DNA of 64,000 nucleotides from Candidatus Eisenbacteria bacterium. GTDB lineage: Bacteria; Eisenbacteria; RBG-16-71-46; JACRLI01. The notes beneath the pieces were generated by a model. The model saw only the letters and a program-made list of their open reading frames with translations. It did no database searches and had not been told where the DNA came from. Positions 18,693-27,547 of the stretch are shown here, piece by piece; the first letter of the stretch is position 1, and the number at the start of each line of letters is the position of its first letter. The stretch is taken from positions 67,316-131,315 of the forward strand of contig JACRLI010000023.1 of NCBI GenBank assembly GCA_016235265.1, read 5' to 3'. The translations under genes and the position numbers were made by a program.

Positions 18693-20540
18693 ATGACCGT
18701 GCGGACCGCTCGAACCCACCATTCTACCCCGTTCCTCGGCGGGGCGCTCCTCGCGGCCCTTCTGGCTGTCCCGGCGCTTCCGCCGCCCCCCGGGGCGCAG
18801 GCGGACTGCGTGCTCCCCGACCTGCCTGCGTGCGCGTGCTTCGTCGGCGGAGGCGCCTGGCCCCTGCCCGCGGTGGCGGGGAACCTGATCTCCACCGCCC
18901 GCAAGTCGGTGAACGCGCAGACCTCCTGCCTCAAACAGCGGGGCCAGCCCTACTGGCAGATCCAGCTCCAGCTGGACGACCCCAACCTGGCCCACTTCCT
19001 GGCGCACTGGGCCCCCGGCATCCCGAATTCCTTCCGGGCCCAGGCCTGGTGCACCGAGACGGTGGCCTTCTGGCACCGCGAGGCCCAGGTTCCCTACCCC
19101 GGCGGGTACTTCTCCTTCTTCTGGCCCTCCAGCTATGTCCAGAACACGAAGGAACTGCGGGTGTGGTACCAGAACGAGGAGGCGCTCCGCACCAACTTGT
19201 TCCTCAACACCCGCGGGCGCTGGATCAACGGGAGTCAGCTGGACTACGCGAACTTCCAGCCCGGCGTGAACGGGCCGTGCCCCGGAGCGTTCCAGGCCTG
19301 GGAGTCCTACGACACCACCGCCGGGGCGTGGACGGACTCGTGCTACCACAGCCAGGTGGTGGACTCGGTGGTGGTGTGGCGGCAGGGCAGCATGACCGGG
19401 CCGATCAACTCCATCGACGTCCACGTGGTGGAGGGCAACGCCGGCGGCGGGACGTTCACCGACATCAATGGGGTCGTCAACGTGAGCCGGGGGAAGGTCA
19501 AGAACGACAAGTGGTACCGGAACGTGATCCAGTACACGCGGCTCGGGAGCACCGTGGTGGGTTGCGGCAACACGGTGAAGAAGATCCGCGGGTGGGGGAT
19601 TGACCTGCACCAGGACGGCTCCACCTACTGTGACCCCGGGCGCATGACCACCGTGGTCACGCCGTATATCGTGGCCTACCCGGCCCCGATTTCGGAGCCG
19701 GACCCGGACGTGCAGCTCACGGGCACGTTCCTGCTCTTCTACCAGGCCAGCGGCGGGGGCACACCCGCCATCAGCACCAATGCCAGCAGCAGCCAGACCG
19801 GCGGCACCTATCCCACCACCACCGCGCCCTGGACCATCCCGGCGGGACCGCTGGGCGTGGAACCCGCGTACATCCAGGTGGACCTCAAGGCTGACTACCC
19901 GCTCCCCGTGCGGGGGGTGACGGTGGACTGGGAGGGAGGCTTCGCCCCGGCGCAGTACCAGGTGTGGTGGGGCGCGCAGGGCGGATCCATCCACACCACG
20001 ACCACCACGCCCACGACCGGGCTCACCCCGCCCTCGGGCGTGCCTCCCATGCCGGCGTACACGGCACTCGCCCCCGATTCCACCTACACCGTGCGCTACC
20101 TCCGGCTGGTCTTCTCCAACTCCGTGCTCACCCGGCAGTTCAAGATCGCGGGGCTCCACTTCCGGTACCAGCTCGGCAGGGAGGAGGACAACGGCGACGT
20201 GTTCCAGGATGCCACTCCGCCGGTGGACGTGGGAGAGGGCGGCGACGGCGGCGCGGCGCTCTTGAGGCTCCATCCCGGAGTGCCCAACCCGTTCCGCGGC
20301 TCGACCCTGATCCGGTACCAGCTGGGCGGCGTGGCGGAGGCCTCGCTGGCTATCTCCGATGCCGCCGGTCGCCGGGTGAGGACCTGGCACGGGTTGCGCG
20401 GGGCGGGCGCTCCCGGTGCCCAGGTGCTCCGCTGGGACGGCCGGGACGCCTCGGGACGGGCGGTGCCGGCCGGGGTCTACGTCTGCGAATTGAGCCAGGG
20501 GGCGTCCGCGGTGCGGCAGAAACTGGTCCTGCTGCGTTAG
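18693..20540 (+). CDS. Secreted protein with C-terminal FlgD-like Ig / sorting domain
   Basis: The protein has 615 residues. The ATG gives a signal peptide (hydrophobic [20 protein letters not shown]). The mature part has scattered cysteines ([15 protein letters not shown] and others) and no recognised catalytic domain. The last 90 residues are a FlgD-like Ig module: [18 protein letters not shown], then [20 protein letters not shown] and a basic end KLVLLR. In FCB-type bacteria this module marks exported, often surface-sorted proteins. A related C-terminus is on the protein at 44363. The gene is monocistronic with a strong hairpin downstream. Confidence 0.8.
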   Translation: MTVRTARTHHSTPFLGGALLAALLAVPALPPPPGAQADCVLPDLPACACFVGGGAWPLPAVAGNLISTARKSVNAQTSCLKQRGQPYWQIQLQLDDPNLAHFLAHWAPGIPNSFRAQAWCTETVAFWHREAQVPYPGGYFSFFWPSSYVQNTKELRVWYQNEEALRTNLFLNTRGRWINGSQLDYANFQPGVNGPCPGAFQAWESYDTTAGAWTDSCYHSQVVDSVVVWRQGSMTGPINSIDVHVVEGNAGGGTFTDINGVVNVSRGKVKNDKWYRNVIQYTRLGSTVVGCGNTVKKIRGWGIDLHQDGSTYCDPGRMTTVVTPYIVAYPAPISEPDPDVQLTGTFLLFYQASGGGTPAISTNASSSQTGGTYPTTTAPWTIPAGPLGVEPAYIQVDLKADYPLPVRGVTVDWEGGFAPAQYQVWWGAQGGSIHTTTTTPTTGLTPPSGVPPMPAYTALAPDSTYTVRYLRLVFSNSVLTRQFKIAGLHFRYQLGREEDNGDVFQDATPPVDVGEGGDGGAALLRLHPGVPNPFRGSTLIRYQLGGVAEASLAISDAAGRRVRTWHGLRGAGAPGAQVLRWDGRDASGRAVPAGVYVCELSQGASAVRQKLVLLR

Positions 20541-20895
20541 CGGTCCTGCGAACACCAGCCTGCCGCTGAAGAGCGCTCCGATCCGGGGCGGACCACCGCC
20601 TGGTCCCGGATCGGAGCGCGCCACGCCGCTCCACCTTCAGGGCGCCTCAGCGTCGCCACCTCTCACCCTCGTTCCGGGCCCGCCCGGCCCCGCAGCTCAT
20701 GGCCCGCGACTTGCTTTTTCCTATCCCGGGCAGAGGGGGCACGGATGCCCCCGGATCCCGCAAGTTCAACGCGGCCGCGCCGCACCGCCCGCCCGGCCCG
20801 CCGCAGGGCCCCGCGGGAATCCATGCGCGCGGCAGGAATTTTGCCGTGCCCGGCTCGATTCTGCCCGTGTGGCCGGATTCGCTGGAGGAGGCTTC
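20541..20895. other. 355-base intergenic region before the glycan cluster
   Basis: The first part holds the terminator hairpin at 20573-20619. The remainder, about 275 bases, has no recognisable gene and no convincing promoter. The transcript of the glycan cluster presumably begins here. GGAGGAGG at 20884-20891 is the ribosome site of the acyltransferase. Confidence 0.4.
20573..20619 (+). terminator. Strong hairpin after the secreted protein gene
   Basis: A perfect 15-bp stem (GCGCTCCGATCCGGG / CCCGGATCGGAGCGC) lies 33 bases after the stop, with an inner GGACCA..TGGTCC alternative pairing. No T tract follows. Confidence 0.6.
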
Positions 20896-21558
20896 GTGAA
20901 CCCGCCCATCGTCCTGTCCACCGCGACTTCCGGCGGCGTGCCCGTCCCCCCGCTTTCTTCCTCGCCGCAGTCGCTGGAGGGCTTCCGCAGCGTCGGCCAG
21001 GACGTGACCATCTGGCCCATGGCCCGGATCGTCGGGCGCGAGCGCATCTCGATCGGCGACTCCGTGATCATCGACGACTTCGCCTTCCTGGTGGGCGGCG
21101 CGCGCACCGCGATCGGCAGCTTCATCCACATCGCCAGCTTCGTCTCCGTCACCGGTGGCGGCGAGCTCGTGATGGAGGACTTCAGCGGGATCTCCGCTGG
21201 TTCGCGCGTCTACACCGGCAACGAGGACTACCTGGGGGGCTGCCTCACCAACCCGACCATTCCCGAGCCGTTCCGCGTCGCGGCGCGCTCGTTCGTGCGG
21301 GTGGGCAGGCACGCCATCGTGGGCGCCAACTCGGTGATCCTGCCGGGCGTGACGCTGGGCGAAGGCTGCGTCGTGGGCGCCGGCTCCCTCGTCACGAAGG
21401 ACTGCGAGCCCTGGACCGTGTACGTGGGCACGCCCGCGCGGCCGATGAAGGCGCGCCGTCGCGACCGCATCGAGGAGCTCGAATTGCAATTCCGCCGCGT
21501 GGCCTACGGCCCGGACGGCGGGTACATCCCCAACTGCCGCCGCGGCGGAAAGGCCTGA
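20896..21558 (+). CDS. Hexapeptide-repeat acyltransferase (sugar O/N-acetyltransferase type)
   Basis: The protein has 220 residues. The GTG start has GGAGGAGG five bases upstream; an upstream ATG in frame adds only a short non-conserved stretch. The central part shows left-handed beta-helix hexapeptide character (IGSFIHIASFVSVTGGG, VGRHAIVGANSVILPGVTLG), ending in the usual VVGAGSLVTKDCEPWTVYVG and PARPMKAR. Such enzymes transfer acetyl groups to sugars. It is followed three bases later by a sugar aminotransferase, which suggests that the pair makes an acylated amino sugar of a surface glycan. Confidence 0.88.
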   Translation: MNPPIVLSTATSGGVPVPPLSSSPQSLEGFRSVGQDVTIWPMARIVGRERISIGDSVIIDDFAFLVGGARTAIGSFIHIASFVSVTGGGELVMEDFSGISAGSRVYTGNEDYLGGCLTNPTIPEPFRVAARSFVRVGRHAIVGANSVILPGVTLGEGCVVGAGSLVTKDCEPWTVYVGTPARPMKARRRDRIEELELQFRRVAYGPDGGYIPNCRRGGKA

Positions 21559-21561
21559 GCC

Positions 21562-22818
21562 GTGAAACGCGCGAAGCCCGGGAGCAGGAGCGGGAAGCCG
21601 GTGCGCCGGGTGGCGCGTCTCGCGGCCCGCAGGCGCGTGGACGACCTGGCCCTCTTCGGCGGCTGGCCCGCGTTCCGCGAGCCCCTGTGCGTGGGCCGGC
21701 CGGCCGCGGGCGACCGGGCCCGGCTCCTGGAGCGAATCCGCGGCGTGCTGGACCGCCGCTGGTTCACCAACGACGGTCCCCTGGTGCGCGAGTTCGAGCA
21801 CCAGCTGGCGCGGACCCTGGGCGTGCGTCACGCGGTCGCCACCTGCAACGGCACCGTGGCGATCGAGATCCTGGCCCGCGCGGCGGAGCTGACGGGCGAG
21901 GTGGTGGTGCCCGCCTTCACCTTCGTGGCCACCGCGCACGCGCTGCGCTGGGTGGGCCTCAAGCCGGTATTCTGCGACGTCGAGCCCCACGGTCACACGC
22001 TGGACCCGGCGCGGGTGGAGGCGTGCATCACGCCGCGAACCCGGGCCATCCTGGGAGTGCACCTCTGGGGCCGCACCTGTCACGTGGAGGCGCTCGAGGG
22101 CATCGCGCGCCGCCGCGGCCTGCGGCTCTTCTTCGACGCCGCGCACGCTTTCGGCTGCACCCGCGGCGGCCGGCCGGTGGGCGGCTTCGGCGACGCCGAG
22201 GTGTTCAGCTTCCACGCCACCAAGGTCTTCAACACCTTCGAGGGCGGCGCCGTCACCACGGACAACGACGGCCTGGCGCACCGCCTGCGCCTGATGCGCA
22301 ACTTCGGATTCGCCGGCTATGACCAGGTGGTCAGCCTGGGTATCAACGGGAAGATGAGCGAGATCTCCGCGGCCATGGGGCTCACGGGCCTGGAATCGCT
22401 GGAATCGCGCCTGGAAGAAAACCGCCGGCACCACGAGCGCTACCGCGCCGGGCTGGCGGGGCTGAGCGGCGTGAAGCTGCTGCGATACGACGAGGCGGAG
22501 CGGAACAATTTCCAGTACGTCGTGGTGGAGATCGACCCGGAGCAGGCCGGCGTGGGCCGGGACCGGCTCGTGGAGATCCTGCACGCGGAGAACGTGATCG
22601 CCCGACGCTACTTTCACCCCGGTGTGCACCGCATGGAGCCCTACCGCTCCGAGGACCCCGCCGCCGGCCGCCGCTTGCCGGTCACGGAGAGCCTCGCGCA
22701 GCGGGTGCTCACGCTGCCCACCGGCCCGGCCACGAGGCCGCGGGACGTGGAGCGGGTGTGCGAGCTGGTGCGGTTCGTGGTGGCGCACGCGCACGAGCTG
22801 GACCGCAAGGCCGCATGA
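21562..22818 (+). CDS. DegT/DnrJ/EryC1 family sugar aminotransferase
   Basis: The protein has 418 residues. It is a PLP-dependent transaminase of nucleotide-linked keto sugars. The Schiff-base lysine is Lys221 (SFHATKVFNTFEGGAV), and FFDAAHAFG supplies the cofactor-contacting aspartate. Family motifs NGTVAIEI and VPAFTFVATAHAL are clear. The first 25 or so residues are basic and extra to the family, so the true start could be internal; I keep the GTG three bases after the acyltransferase stop. It lies in the glycan cluster between the acyltransferase and a glycosyltransferase fusion. Confidence 0.9.
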   Translation: MKRAKPGSRSGKPVRRVARLAARRRVDDLALFGGWPAFREPLCVGRPAAGDRARLLERIRGVLDRRWFTNDGPLVREFEHQLARTLGVRHAVATCNGTVAIEILARAAELTGEVVVPAFTFVATAHALRWVGLKPVFCDVEPHGHTLDPARVEACITPRTRAILGVHLWGRTCHVEALEGIARRRGLRLFFDAAHAFGCTRGGRPVGGFGDAEVFSFHATKVFNTFEGGAVTTDNDGLAHRLRLMRNFGFAGYDQVVSLGINGKMSEISAAMGLTGLESLESRLEENRRHHERYRAGLAGLSGVKLLRYDEAERNNFQYVVVEIDPEQAGVGRDRLVEILHAENVIARRYFHPGVHRMEPYRSEDPAAGRRLPVTESLAQRVLTLPTGPATRPRDVERVCELVRFVVAHAHELDRKAA

Positions 22819-22870
22819 TACCGGCCCGCGGCGACGGGAAGATCACACCAATCCAGGGAACGGAGGAAGC

Positions 22871-24532
22871 GTGGACGGGCTGCTGCTGAGTGTCGGCTGC
22901 GACGACCGGGAGATCGCCGGGTTCCGCCGCGTGAGCGAGGATTCCGCCGCGGGGCTGCGCTACGACCCGGTCCTCGGGTTGCCGCTCCCGGGGGGATCGG
23001 TGCGCGGGATCTACTGCGCGCGCTTTCTGGAGTTCCTCGATCCGGCCGGGGCATCGGCGTTCCTCAGGGAGTGCCGGCGGGTCCTGGCGCCCGGCGGCAC
23101 GCTGCGCCTGGTCACGCCCGACCTCGACCGCGTGGTGCGCTCCTACTGGGGCGACTGGCGCAAGCAGGGCTGGATGCGCGGGCCGGCGGGGGAGGGGATC
23201 CGCCGCCGGGGTGCGATGCTCAACAGTTTCCTGCGCGGCGGAGGACGCCGGTGGGTGTACACCGAGGAGGAACTGCTCGAGCTGGCCGGCTGGGCCGGTC
23301 TGCCGGTGGCCCGCCGCCGACTGGCCGGGCGCAGCGGCGCGCCGCATTTCCAGCACCTCGAGGCCCGCTCGGACACCGACCTGATCCTCGAGCTTTCCCC
23401 GGCGAAGCGCGCGCCGTGCGTCGAGCCGCTGGTGAGCGTGTTGATCCCGGCCTACAACCCCAAGTTCTTCGAGGCGGCGCTGAGCAGTGCCCGAACGCAG
23501 ACGTGGCGCAACGTCGAGATCGTGGTGAGCGACGATTCGGCCGGTCCGGAGATTCGTGTGATCGCCGAGCGGGCCGCCCTGGACGACCCGCGGGTGCGCT
23601 ATCTGCGCAATCAGCCCGCCCGGGGGGCGTACGACAACTACATCCAGTGCTTTCGCCTGGCGCGCGGGGAGTACGTGAAGTTCCTCAACGACGACGACCT
23701 GCTGCACCCCGCATGCGTGGAGCGGATGGCGGGCGTGCTCGCCACGCGCGCGGACGTGTCCCTGGTCACGTCGCACCGCGGGCTCATGGACGATTCCGGC
23801 GAACCGCTCCCGGACACCGACGCCACCGCGCGGATCGCCGGCGTGGACAGCCGGCTGGACGGCGCGCCGGCGGCGGGCTGGATGCTGGCGCAGAGCCGCA
23901 ACTATGTGGGCGAGCCCACCACCGCGATGTTCCGGCGGGCCGACCTGGAGGACGCGCAGCCCACGCCCCTGAGCTTCGCCGGGCGGCCGGTGCGCTGGAA
24001 CGTGGACGTGGCCATGTGGGCGCACCTGCTGGGCAAGGGCGACCTGGCCTACCTGGTGGACACACTCAGCTGGTTCCGTCAGCACGGTGCGCAGCAGACG
24101 TCGGTGCCCGATGCGGCCGCCCGCTCCGGCGCCGCGTGGGGACAGATGCGTGCGGACGCCGCGCGGCTGGGCTATCCCGCCCCGGTCTCCCTGGACGAAG
24201 CGCGGGTGCGGCCGCTCGCGCCGGCTCCGGACGGCCCCGACCGGTGGCCCTCGCTGGGGCTGGCGATCTTCGGCCGCGCGCTGGAGATGCAGTCGGCCCA
24301 GCGGTCGGCCGAGGCGGCCGAGCTGTTCCAGCTCACCGTGGCGCACGAGCCGCACCTGGCCGTGGCGCACCTCCAACTCGGCTTGACCCGCTACGGCCTC
24401 GGTGACTACGCTGCCGCCGCGGAGGCGCTGGAGCAGGGGATCGCGCTGGACCCGGGCGTGCCCGACTCCATGAAGCAATTGGCGGTGGACCTCCGCCACC
24501 GTCTCGGAGCGCGGGAGGCCATCGCCCGGTAG
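22871..24532 (+). CDS. Methyltransferase-like / family 2 glycosyltransferase / TPR fusion protein
   Basis: The protein has 553 residues. The GTG follows GGAGGAA. Residues 1-170 resemble short SAM-methyltransferases of the COG4627 kind (VGCDDREIAGFRRVS, LPLPGGSVRGIYCARFLEFL, ECRRVLAPGGTLRLVTPDLD). The glycine loop is degenerate, so activity is uncertain. Residues 186-400 are a GT-A glycosyltransferase (VSVLIPAYNPKFFEAALSSA, VSDDSAG, FLNDDDLLHPACVERM). Residues about 470-545 hold TPR helices (AVAHLQLGLTRYGLGDYAAA). The fusion probably modifies a glycan or glycosylates a bound protein partner; the acceptor is unknown. It follows the aminotransferase by 52 bases. Confidence 0.85.
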   Translation: MDGLLLSVGCDDREIAGFRRVSEDSAAGLRYDPVLGLPLPGGSVRGIYCARFLEFLDPAGASAFLRECRRVLAPGGTLRLVTPDLDRVVRSYWGDWRKQGWMRGPAGEGIRRRGAMLNSFLRGGGRRWVYTEEELLELAGWAGLPVARRRLAGRSGAPHFQHLEARSDTDLILELSPAKRAPCVEPLVSVLIPAYNPKFFEAALSSARTQTWRNVEIVVSDDSAGPEIRVIAERAALDDPRVRYLRNQPARGAYDNYIQCFRLARGEYVKFLNDDDLLHPACVERMAGVLATRADVSLVTSHRGLMDDSGEPLPDTDATARIAGVDSRLDGAPAAGWMLAQSRNYVGEPTTAMFRRADLEDAQPTPLSFAGRPVRWNVDVAMWAHLLGKGDLAYLVDTLSWFRQHGAQQTSVPDAAARSGAAWGQMRADAARLGYPAPVSLDEARVRPLAPAPDGPDRWPSLGLAIFGRALEMQSAQRSAEAAELFQLTVAHEPHLAVAHLQLGLTRYGLGDYAAAAEALEQGIALDPGVPDSMKQLAVDLRHRLGAREAIAR

Positions 24533-24588
24533 CCTCGGCGGACACCCCCCGCCCGCGGCCGGCCCGCCGCGAAAGACACGGGAGTGGC

Positions 24589-26535
24589 ATGCCGAGGATC
24601 CGCCGCACCACGCAAGGGAAGCCCTCCCCGGCAGGAACCGCGCCCCCGACCGGGCGCGGCGGGCGCGCTCCCGCACGCCCCGAATCGCCGCCCTCCGCTC
24701 CCGCGCCACCGCTGCCCGCCGGCACCGCGCTGGTCGCGATCTCGCTGGCGCTGCTGCTGCTTCCCTGGCTGGCGAGCCGGGACTCCTCGAACTGGACCTG
24801 GGGGCTCAACATCTCCGGCTTCCTGCCCTCCGCGTGGCCCCTGGCCGCGCGGCTGGCGGTGCTCGCAGCCATGGCACCCGGCGTCGCGTTCGCACTCCGC
24901 TCCCGTTCCGCGGTCGCCGACCGGCAGCCGAAGACCGGCCCCGGGCGCCGCGCGGCGCGGCCCGCGGGCCCGCCGCGCGGCGCGACCCTCGCGGCGGGAG
25001 CGCTGGTTTGCGCCGCCGCGGCGGTGGCACTGTGGATGTGCCGCGAGCAGGTCCATTTCCTCGGGGACACCATGCTCCGGCTCCGCACGGTCTACCGGAT
25101 GGCGGTCAAGGGGGAGATGGTGCCCGCATGGGGGCTGCACGCCGCTCCGCTCGACTACCTCGTGAACGTGGTCCTGCCGGTGCGCATGTCCGCGGCGGGG
25201 CTCCTGACCGCCTTCCAGGCGGCGCAGCTGGTGCCGTGCCTGCTGGGGGCGCTCTTCGTCGCGGCCGCGATGCTGGCCGCCCCGCTCTCCGCCGCCACCC
25301 GCCCCGGCCGGGCGATCTTCCTCGCCGCGGTGCTCACGCAGGGTTACATGCAGTTGTTCGCGGGGTACTGCAAGGGCTACGGCCTGCTCATCCTGCTGCT
25401 GCTCCTGTGGTACGCGGCGGTCACCTGGGAGGACCGGTCCGGCCGGGCCGCCGTGTGGAGCACCGTGCTGTTCGGCCTGGTGCTCCTGTGCCACCGCACC
25501 GGCCTGCTGCTGGCGCCGTGCCAGGCGTGGCTGGTGTGGAAGTCGCGCGGCCGCGACGGGGCGTGGGGCGCATACGCCGCCGCCGGCCTGGCCGGGCTGT
25601 GCGGCGCCGCGCTGGTCACCGGCTGGCAGGGCGCGGCCAGCGCGGATGCCGCGCTGCTGGGCAGCGTGTGGCGAGGCGCGCGCGAGGCGGGCGACTACCC
25701 GTTGCTCTCGGCCACCCACGCCGCCAACGTCCTGAACGATCTCTTCCTGCTGGCGCCCTTCGGCCTGGCCGGGATGCTGCTCCTGCCTGTCGTGCGTCCC
25801 GGCGGGCCCGGTCTCCGCGCGCTCCTGCTGGGCGGGGTTCCCTTCCTGCTGCTGGCGCTGCTGGTGCGCAGCCTGTATCCGGTGCAGGGGGCGCCGCGCG
25901 ACTGGGACAACTTCGCGTCTTCCGGGCTCTTCCTCACACTGCTCGCGGCGCGCCTTGCCGTGCGGGTGGTGGAGGGGGCGCCGCGGCTCGGGGTGCTGGC
26001 GGCGGCGGCGGTGCTGGCCGGCGCCGTGCACACCGCGACCTGGCTGGCCCTGAACGCATCCCCCGCCGCGGCCCTGGAACGCGTGGAGCGCATCGGGGAG
26101 TCGGCTCCGTCGCTGCCGGTCTCGGCGCGGGCGATGCTCTTCGACTACCTGGGGCAGGTGCGCGAGCTGGCCAACGAGCCGGCGCTGGCGGGTGAGGCCT
26201 ACCTGAGGGCGAGCGACCTGGCGCCCAACCCGCGCTTCTTCGTGCTGGCGGGCACCCAGTTCTTCAAGGCCGGCAGGATGGAGCGCGCGGCCGGGGCATT
26301 CCGCAGCGCCGCCCGTCGCGATCCGGTCACTCGCGAGAAGATGCTCATCGTCTCGGGCAACACGCTGGGGAGGAACCCCGCGGATCCCCTGGGCCTGATG
26401 ATCCGCGCGGCCGCGCTTTCCGTTCCCGGCACGCCGGGCACGGCTGCGCCCGCGCCGGACGGGGGCGCACCCGTGCCGGACGGCGCCGCGCCCGCGCCGG
26501 ACGCCCTCGCCCCCGCGGGGCCACGCGCCGATTGA
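24589..26535 (+). CDS. Polytopic membrane protein with C-terminal TPR-like tail (paralogue of 30846)
   Basis: The protein has 648 residues. A proline/arginine-rich cytoplasmic N-terminus of about 45 residues precedes ten or more membrane helices, a TPR-like segment at about 520-590, and an Ala/Pro/Asp-rich low-complexity end. A conserved core CREQVHFLGDTMLRLRTVYR..APLDYLVN and APRDWDNFASSGLF recurs in the protein at 30846 (CRDRTHILGDGLTRLVAFHR..APLDYLVN, AGRDWDLLAASL). The two are therefore paralogues. The layout recalls GT-C membrane glycosyltransferases with acidic residues in the first outer loop, but I cannot assign a family. The ATG has GGGAG upstream. The next gene has its own promoter, which overlaps this stop codon. 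Confidence 0.75.
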   Translation: MPRIRRTTQGKPSPAGTAPPTGRGGRAPARPESPPSAPAPPLPAGTALVAISLALLLLPWLASRDSSNWTWGLNISGFLPSAWPLAARLAVLAAMAPGVAFALRSRSAVADRQPKTGPGRRAARPAGPPRGATLAAGALVCAAAAVALWMCREQVHFLGDTMLRLRTVYRMAVKGEMVPAWGLHAAPLDYLVNVVLPVRMSAAGLLTAFQAAQLVPCLLGALFVAAAMLAAPLSAATRPGRAIFLAAVLTQGYMQLFAGYCKGYGLLILLLLLWYAAVTWEDRSGRAAVWSTVLFGLVLLCHRTGLLLAPCQAWLVWKSRGRDGAWGAYAAAGLAGLCGAALVTGWQGAASADAALLGSVWRGAREAGDYPLLSATHAANVLNDLFLLAPFGLAGMLLLPVVRPGGPGLRALLLGGVPFLLLALLVRSLYPVQGAPRDWDNFASSGLFLTLLAARLAVRVVEGAPRLGVLAAAAVLAGAVHTATWLALNASPAAALERVERIGESAPSLPVSARAMLFDYLGQVRELANEPALAGEAYLRASDLAPNPRFFVLAGTQFFKAGRMERAAGAFRSAARRDPVTREKMLIVSGNTLGRNPADPLGLMIRAAALSVPGTPGTAAPAPDGGAPVPDGAAPAPDALAPAGPRAD

Positions 26536-26560
26536 CACCCCGCTCGCCGCTCCGGATAAT
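26532..26560 (+). promoter_or_regulatory. Sigma70-type promoter of the AhpD-like gene
   Basis: TTGACA (26532-26537) and GATAAT (26555-26560) are spaced exactly 17 bases apart, eleven of twelve positions matching consensus. The -35 overlaps the stop codon of the upstream membrane protein gene. It predicts a leader of about 50 bases before the TTG start at 26617. Confidence 0.7.
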
Positions 26561-26616
26561 CGGGCGGTGGGAACTTCCGCATTGAGCCGCAGTCCACTCC
26601 ACCGCGGGGAACGTCC

Positions 26617-27000
26617 TTGGCTTCCGATCACCTGAAACCCGGGCTCGCCCGGCTCGAGGAGTACCGGCGCGCCCGGGAGGCCGCCAACACGCGCATCCAC
26701 GCCTCCGACCACCTGGGGATCAAGCGTTTCCTCGCGCTCGACACCCAGGCCTACGCCGACGGCGCGCTCTCCGGGAAGACCAAGGAGATGCTCGGGCTGG
26801 TGGCATCCGCGGTGCTGCGCTGCAACGATTGCATCGACTACCACCTGGTGCAGTGCGTGCGCGCCGGGTTCACCGACGCGGAGCTCCACGACGGATTGAA
26901 CGTGGCGCTGGTGGTGGGGGGTTCGATCGTCATTCCCCACCTCCGCCACGCCTTCGACACGCTGGCGGCGCTGCGCGAGGCGGGCGAGTTCACGCTGTAG
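26617..27000 (+). CDS. AhpD-like carboxymuconolactone decarboxylase-family protein
   Basis: The protein has 127 residues. The start is TTG with GGGGA six bases before it; no in-frame ATG fits. The redox motif CNDCIDYH (Cys69, Cys72, His76) matches the AhpD-type active site of this all-helical family, whose members reduce peroxidase partners or decarboxylate lactones. No peroxiredoxin gene is adjacent. It has its own consensus promoter inside the glycan cluster, which suggests separate regulation, perhaps with the oxidative-stress genes elsewhere. Confidence 0.88.
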   Translation: MASDHLKPGLARLEEYRRAREAANTRIHASDHLGIKRFLALDTQAYADGALSGKTKEMLGLVASAVLRCNDCIDYHLVQCVRAGFTDAELHDGLNVALVVGGSIVIPHLRHAFDTLAALREAGEFTL

Positions 27001-27082
27001 GGCGGCCGCGAACATCCGGGAAGTCCCGCGGAGCACCGGCCGCGCCGGGAGCGTCCCTCACCCCTGAACCCTGGAGTCTCCC

Positions 27083-27547
27083 GTGCTGAGTGTCTTCCGA
27101 ATCGTCCACGTGCTTTCCGCGCTGCTCTTCTTCGGCGGCCTGCTGCCCGTCACCTTCCTCTTCGGCATGGTGATGCGGCAGACCGACGCCTCCGCGCGGC
27201 TGGCCGGGCTGCGGCTGCTCGGCGCGGCGAACCGCGCCTTCCTGCTGCCGGGCTCGATCCTCTCCGGGCTGAGTGGTTTCGCGCTCTCGGGCATGAAGCC
27301 CGTGTCCATCGGCGGCACCCCGTGGCTCATGGCGGCGGTGGTGCTGTACGTGATCGCGTTCGTGCTCAGCATGGCGGTGCTCGCGCCGCATTCGCGCCGC
27401 CTGGTGCAGGCCGCGGCGGCGGCGCTGAAGTCCGGCTCGGGTGTCGAGGTGGACGCCCTCGCGCGCAGGCCGCTGCCACGCGCGGCGCGTGCAATCGTGG
27501 GCGTGGCCGGCCTCGCCATCGCGGTGCTGATGACTTGGCGGCCCTGA
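27083..27547 (+). CDS. Small four-helix membrane protein, DUF2269-like
   Basis: The protein has 154 residues. The GTG start has GGAG six bases upstream. Four membrane helices are visible: VFRIVHVLSALLFFGGLLPV, a segment near AFLLPGSILSGLSGFALSG, TPWLMAAVVLYVIAFVLSMA, and a final AIVGVAGLAIAVLMTW. The pattern, with a conserved His in helix 1 (IVHVLSA) and a later SRRLV loop, resembles DUF2269-type predicted integral membrane proteins. The function is unknown. The following gene seems to begin inside its last codons, so the two are likely co-translated. Confidence 0.75.
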   Translation: MLSVFRIVHVLSALLFFGGLLPVTFLFGMVMRQTDASARLAGLRLLGAANRAFLLPGSILSGLSGFALSGMKPVSIGGTPWLMAAVVLYVIAFVLSMAVLAPHSRRLVQAAAAALKSGSGVEVDALARRPLPRAARAIVGVAGLAIAVLMTWRP

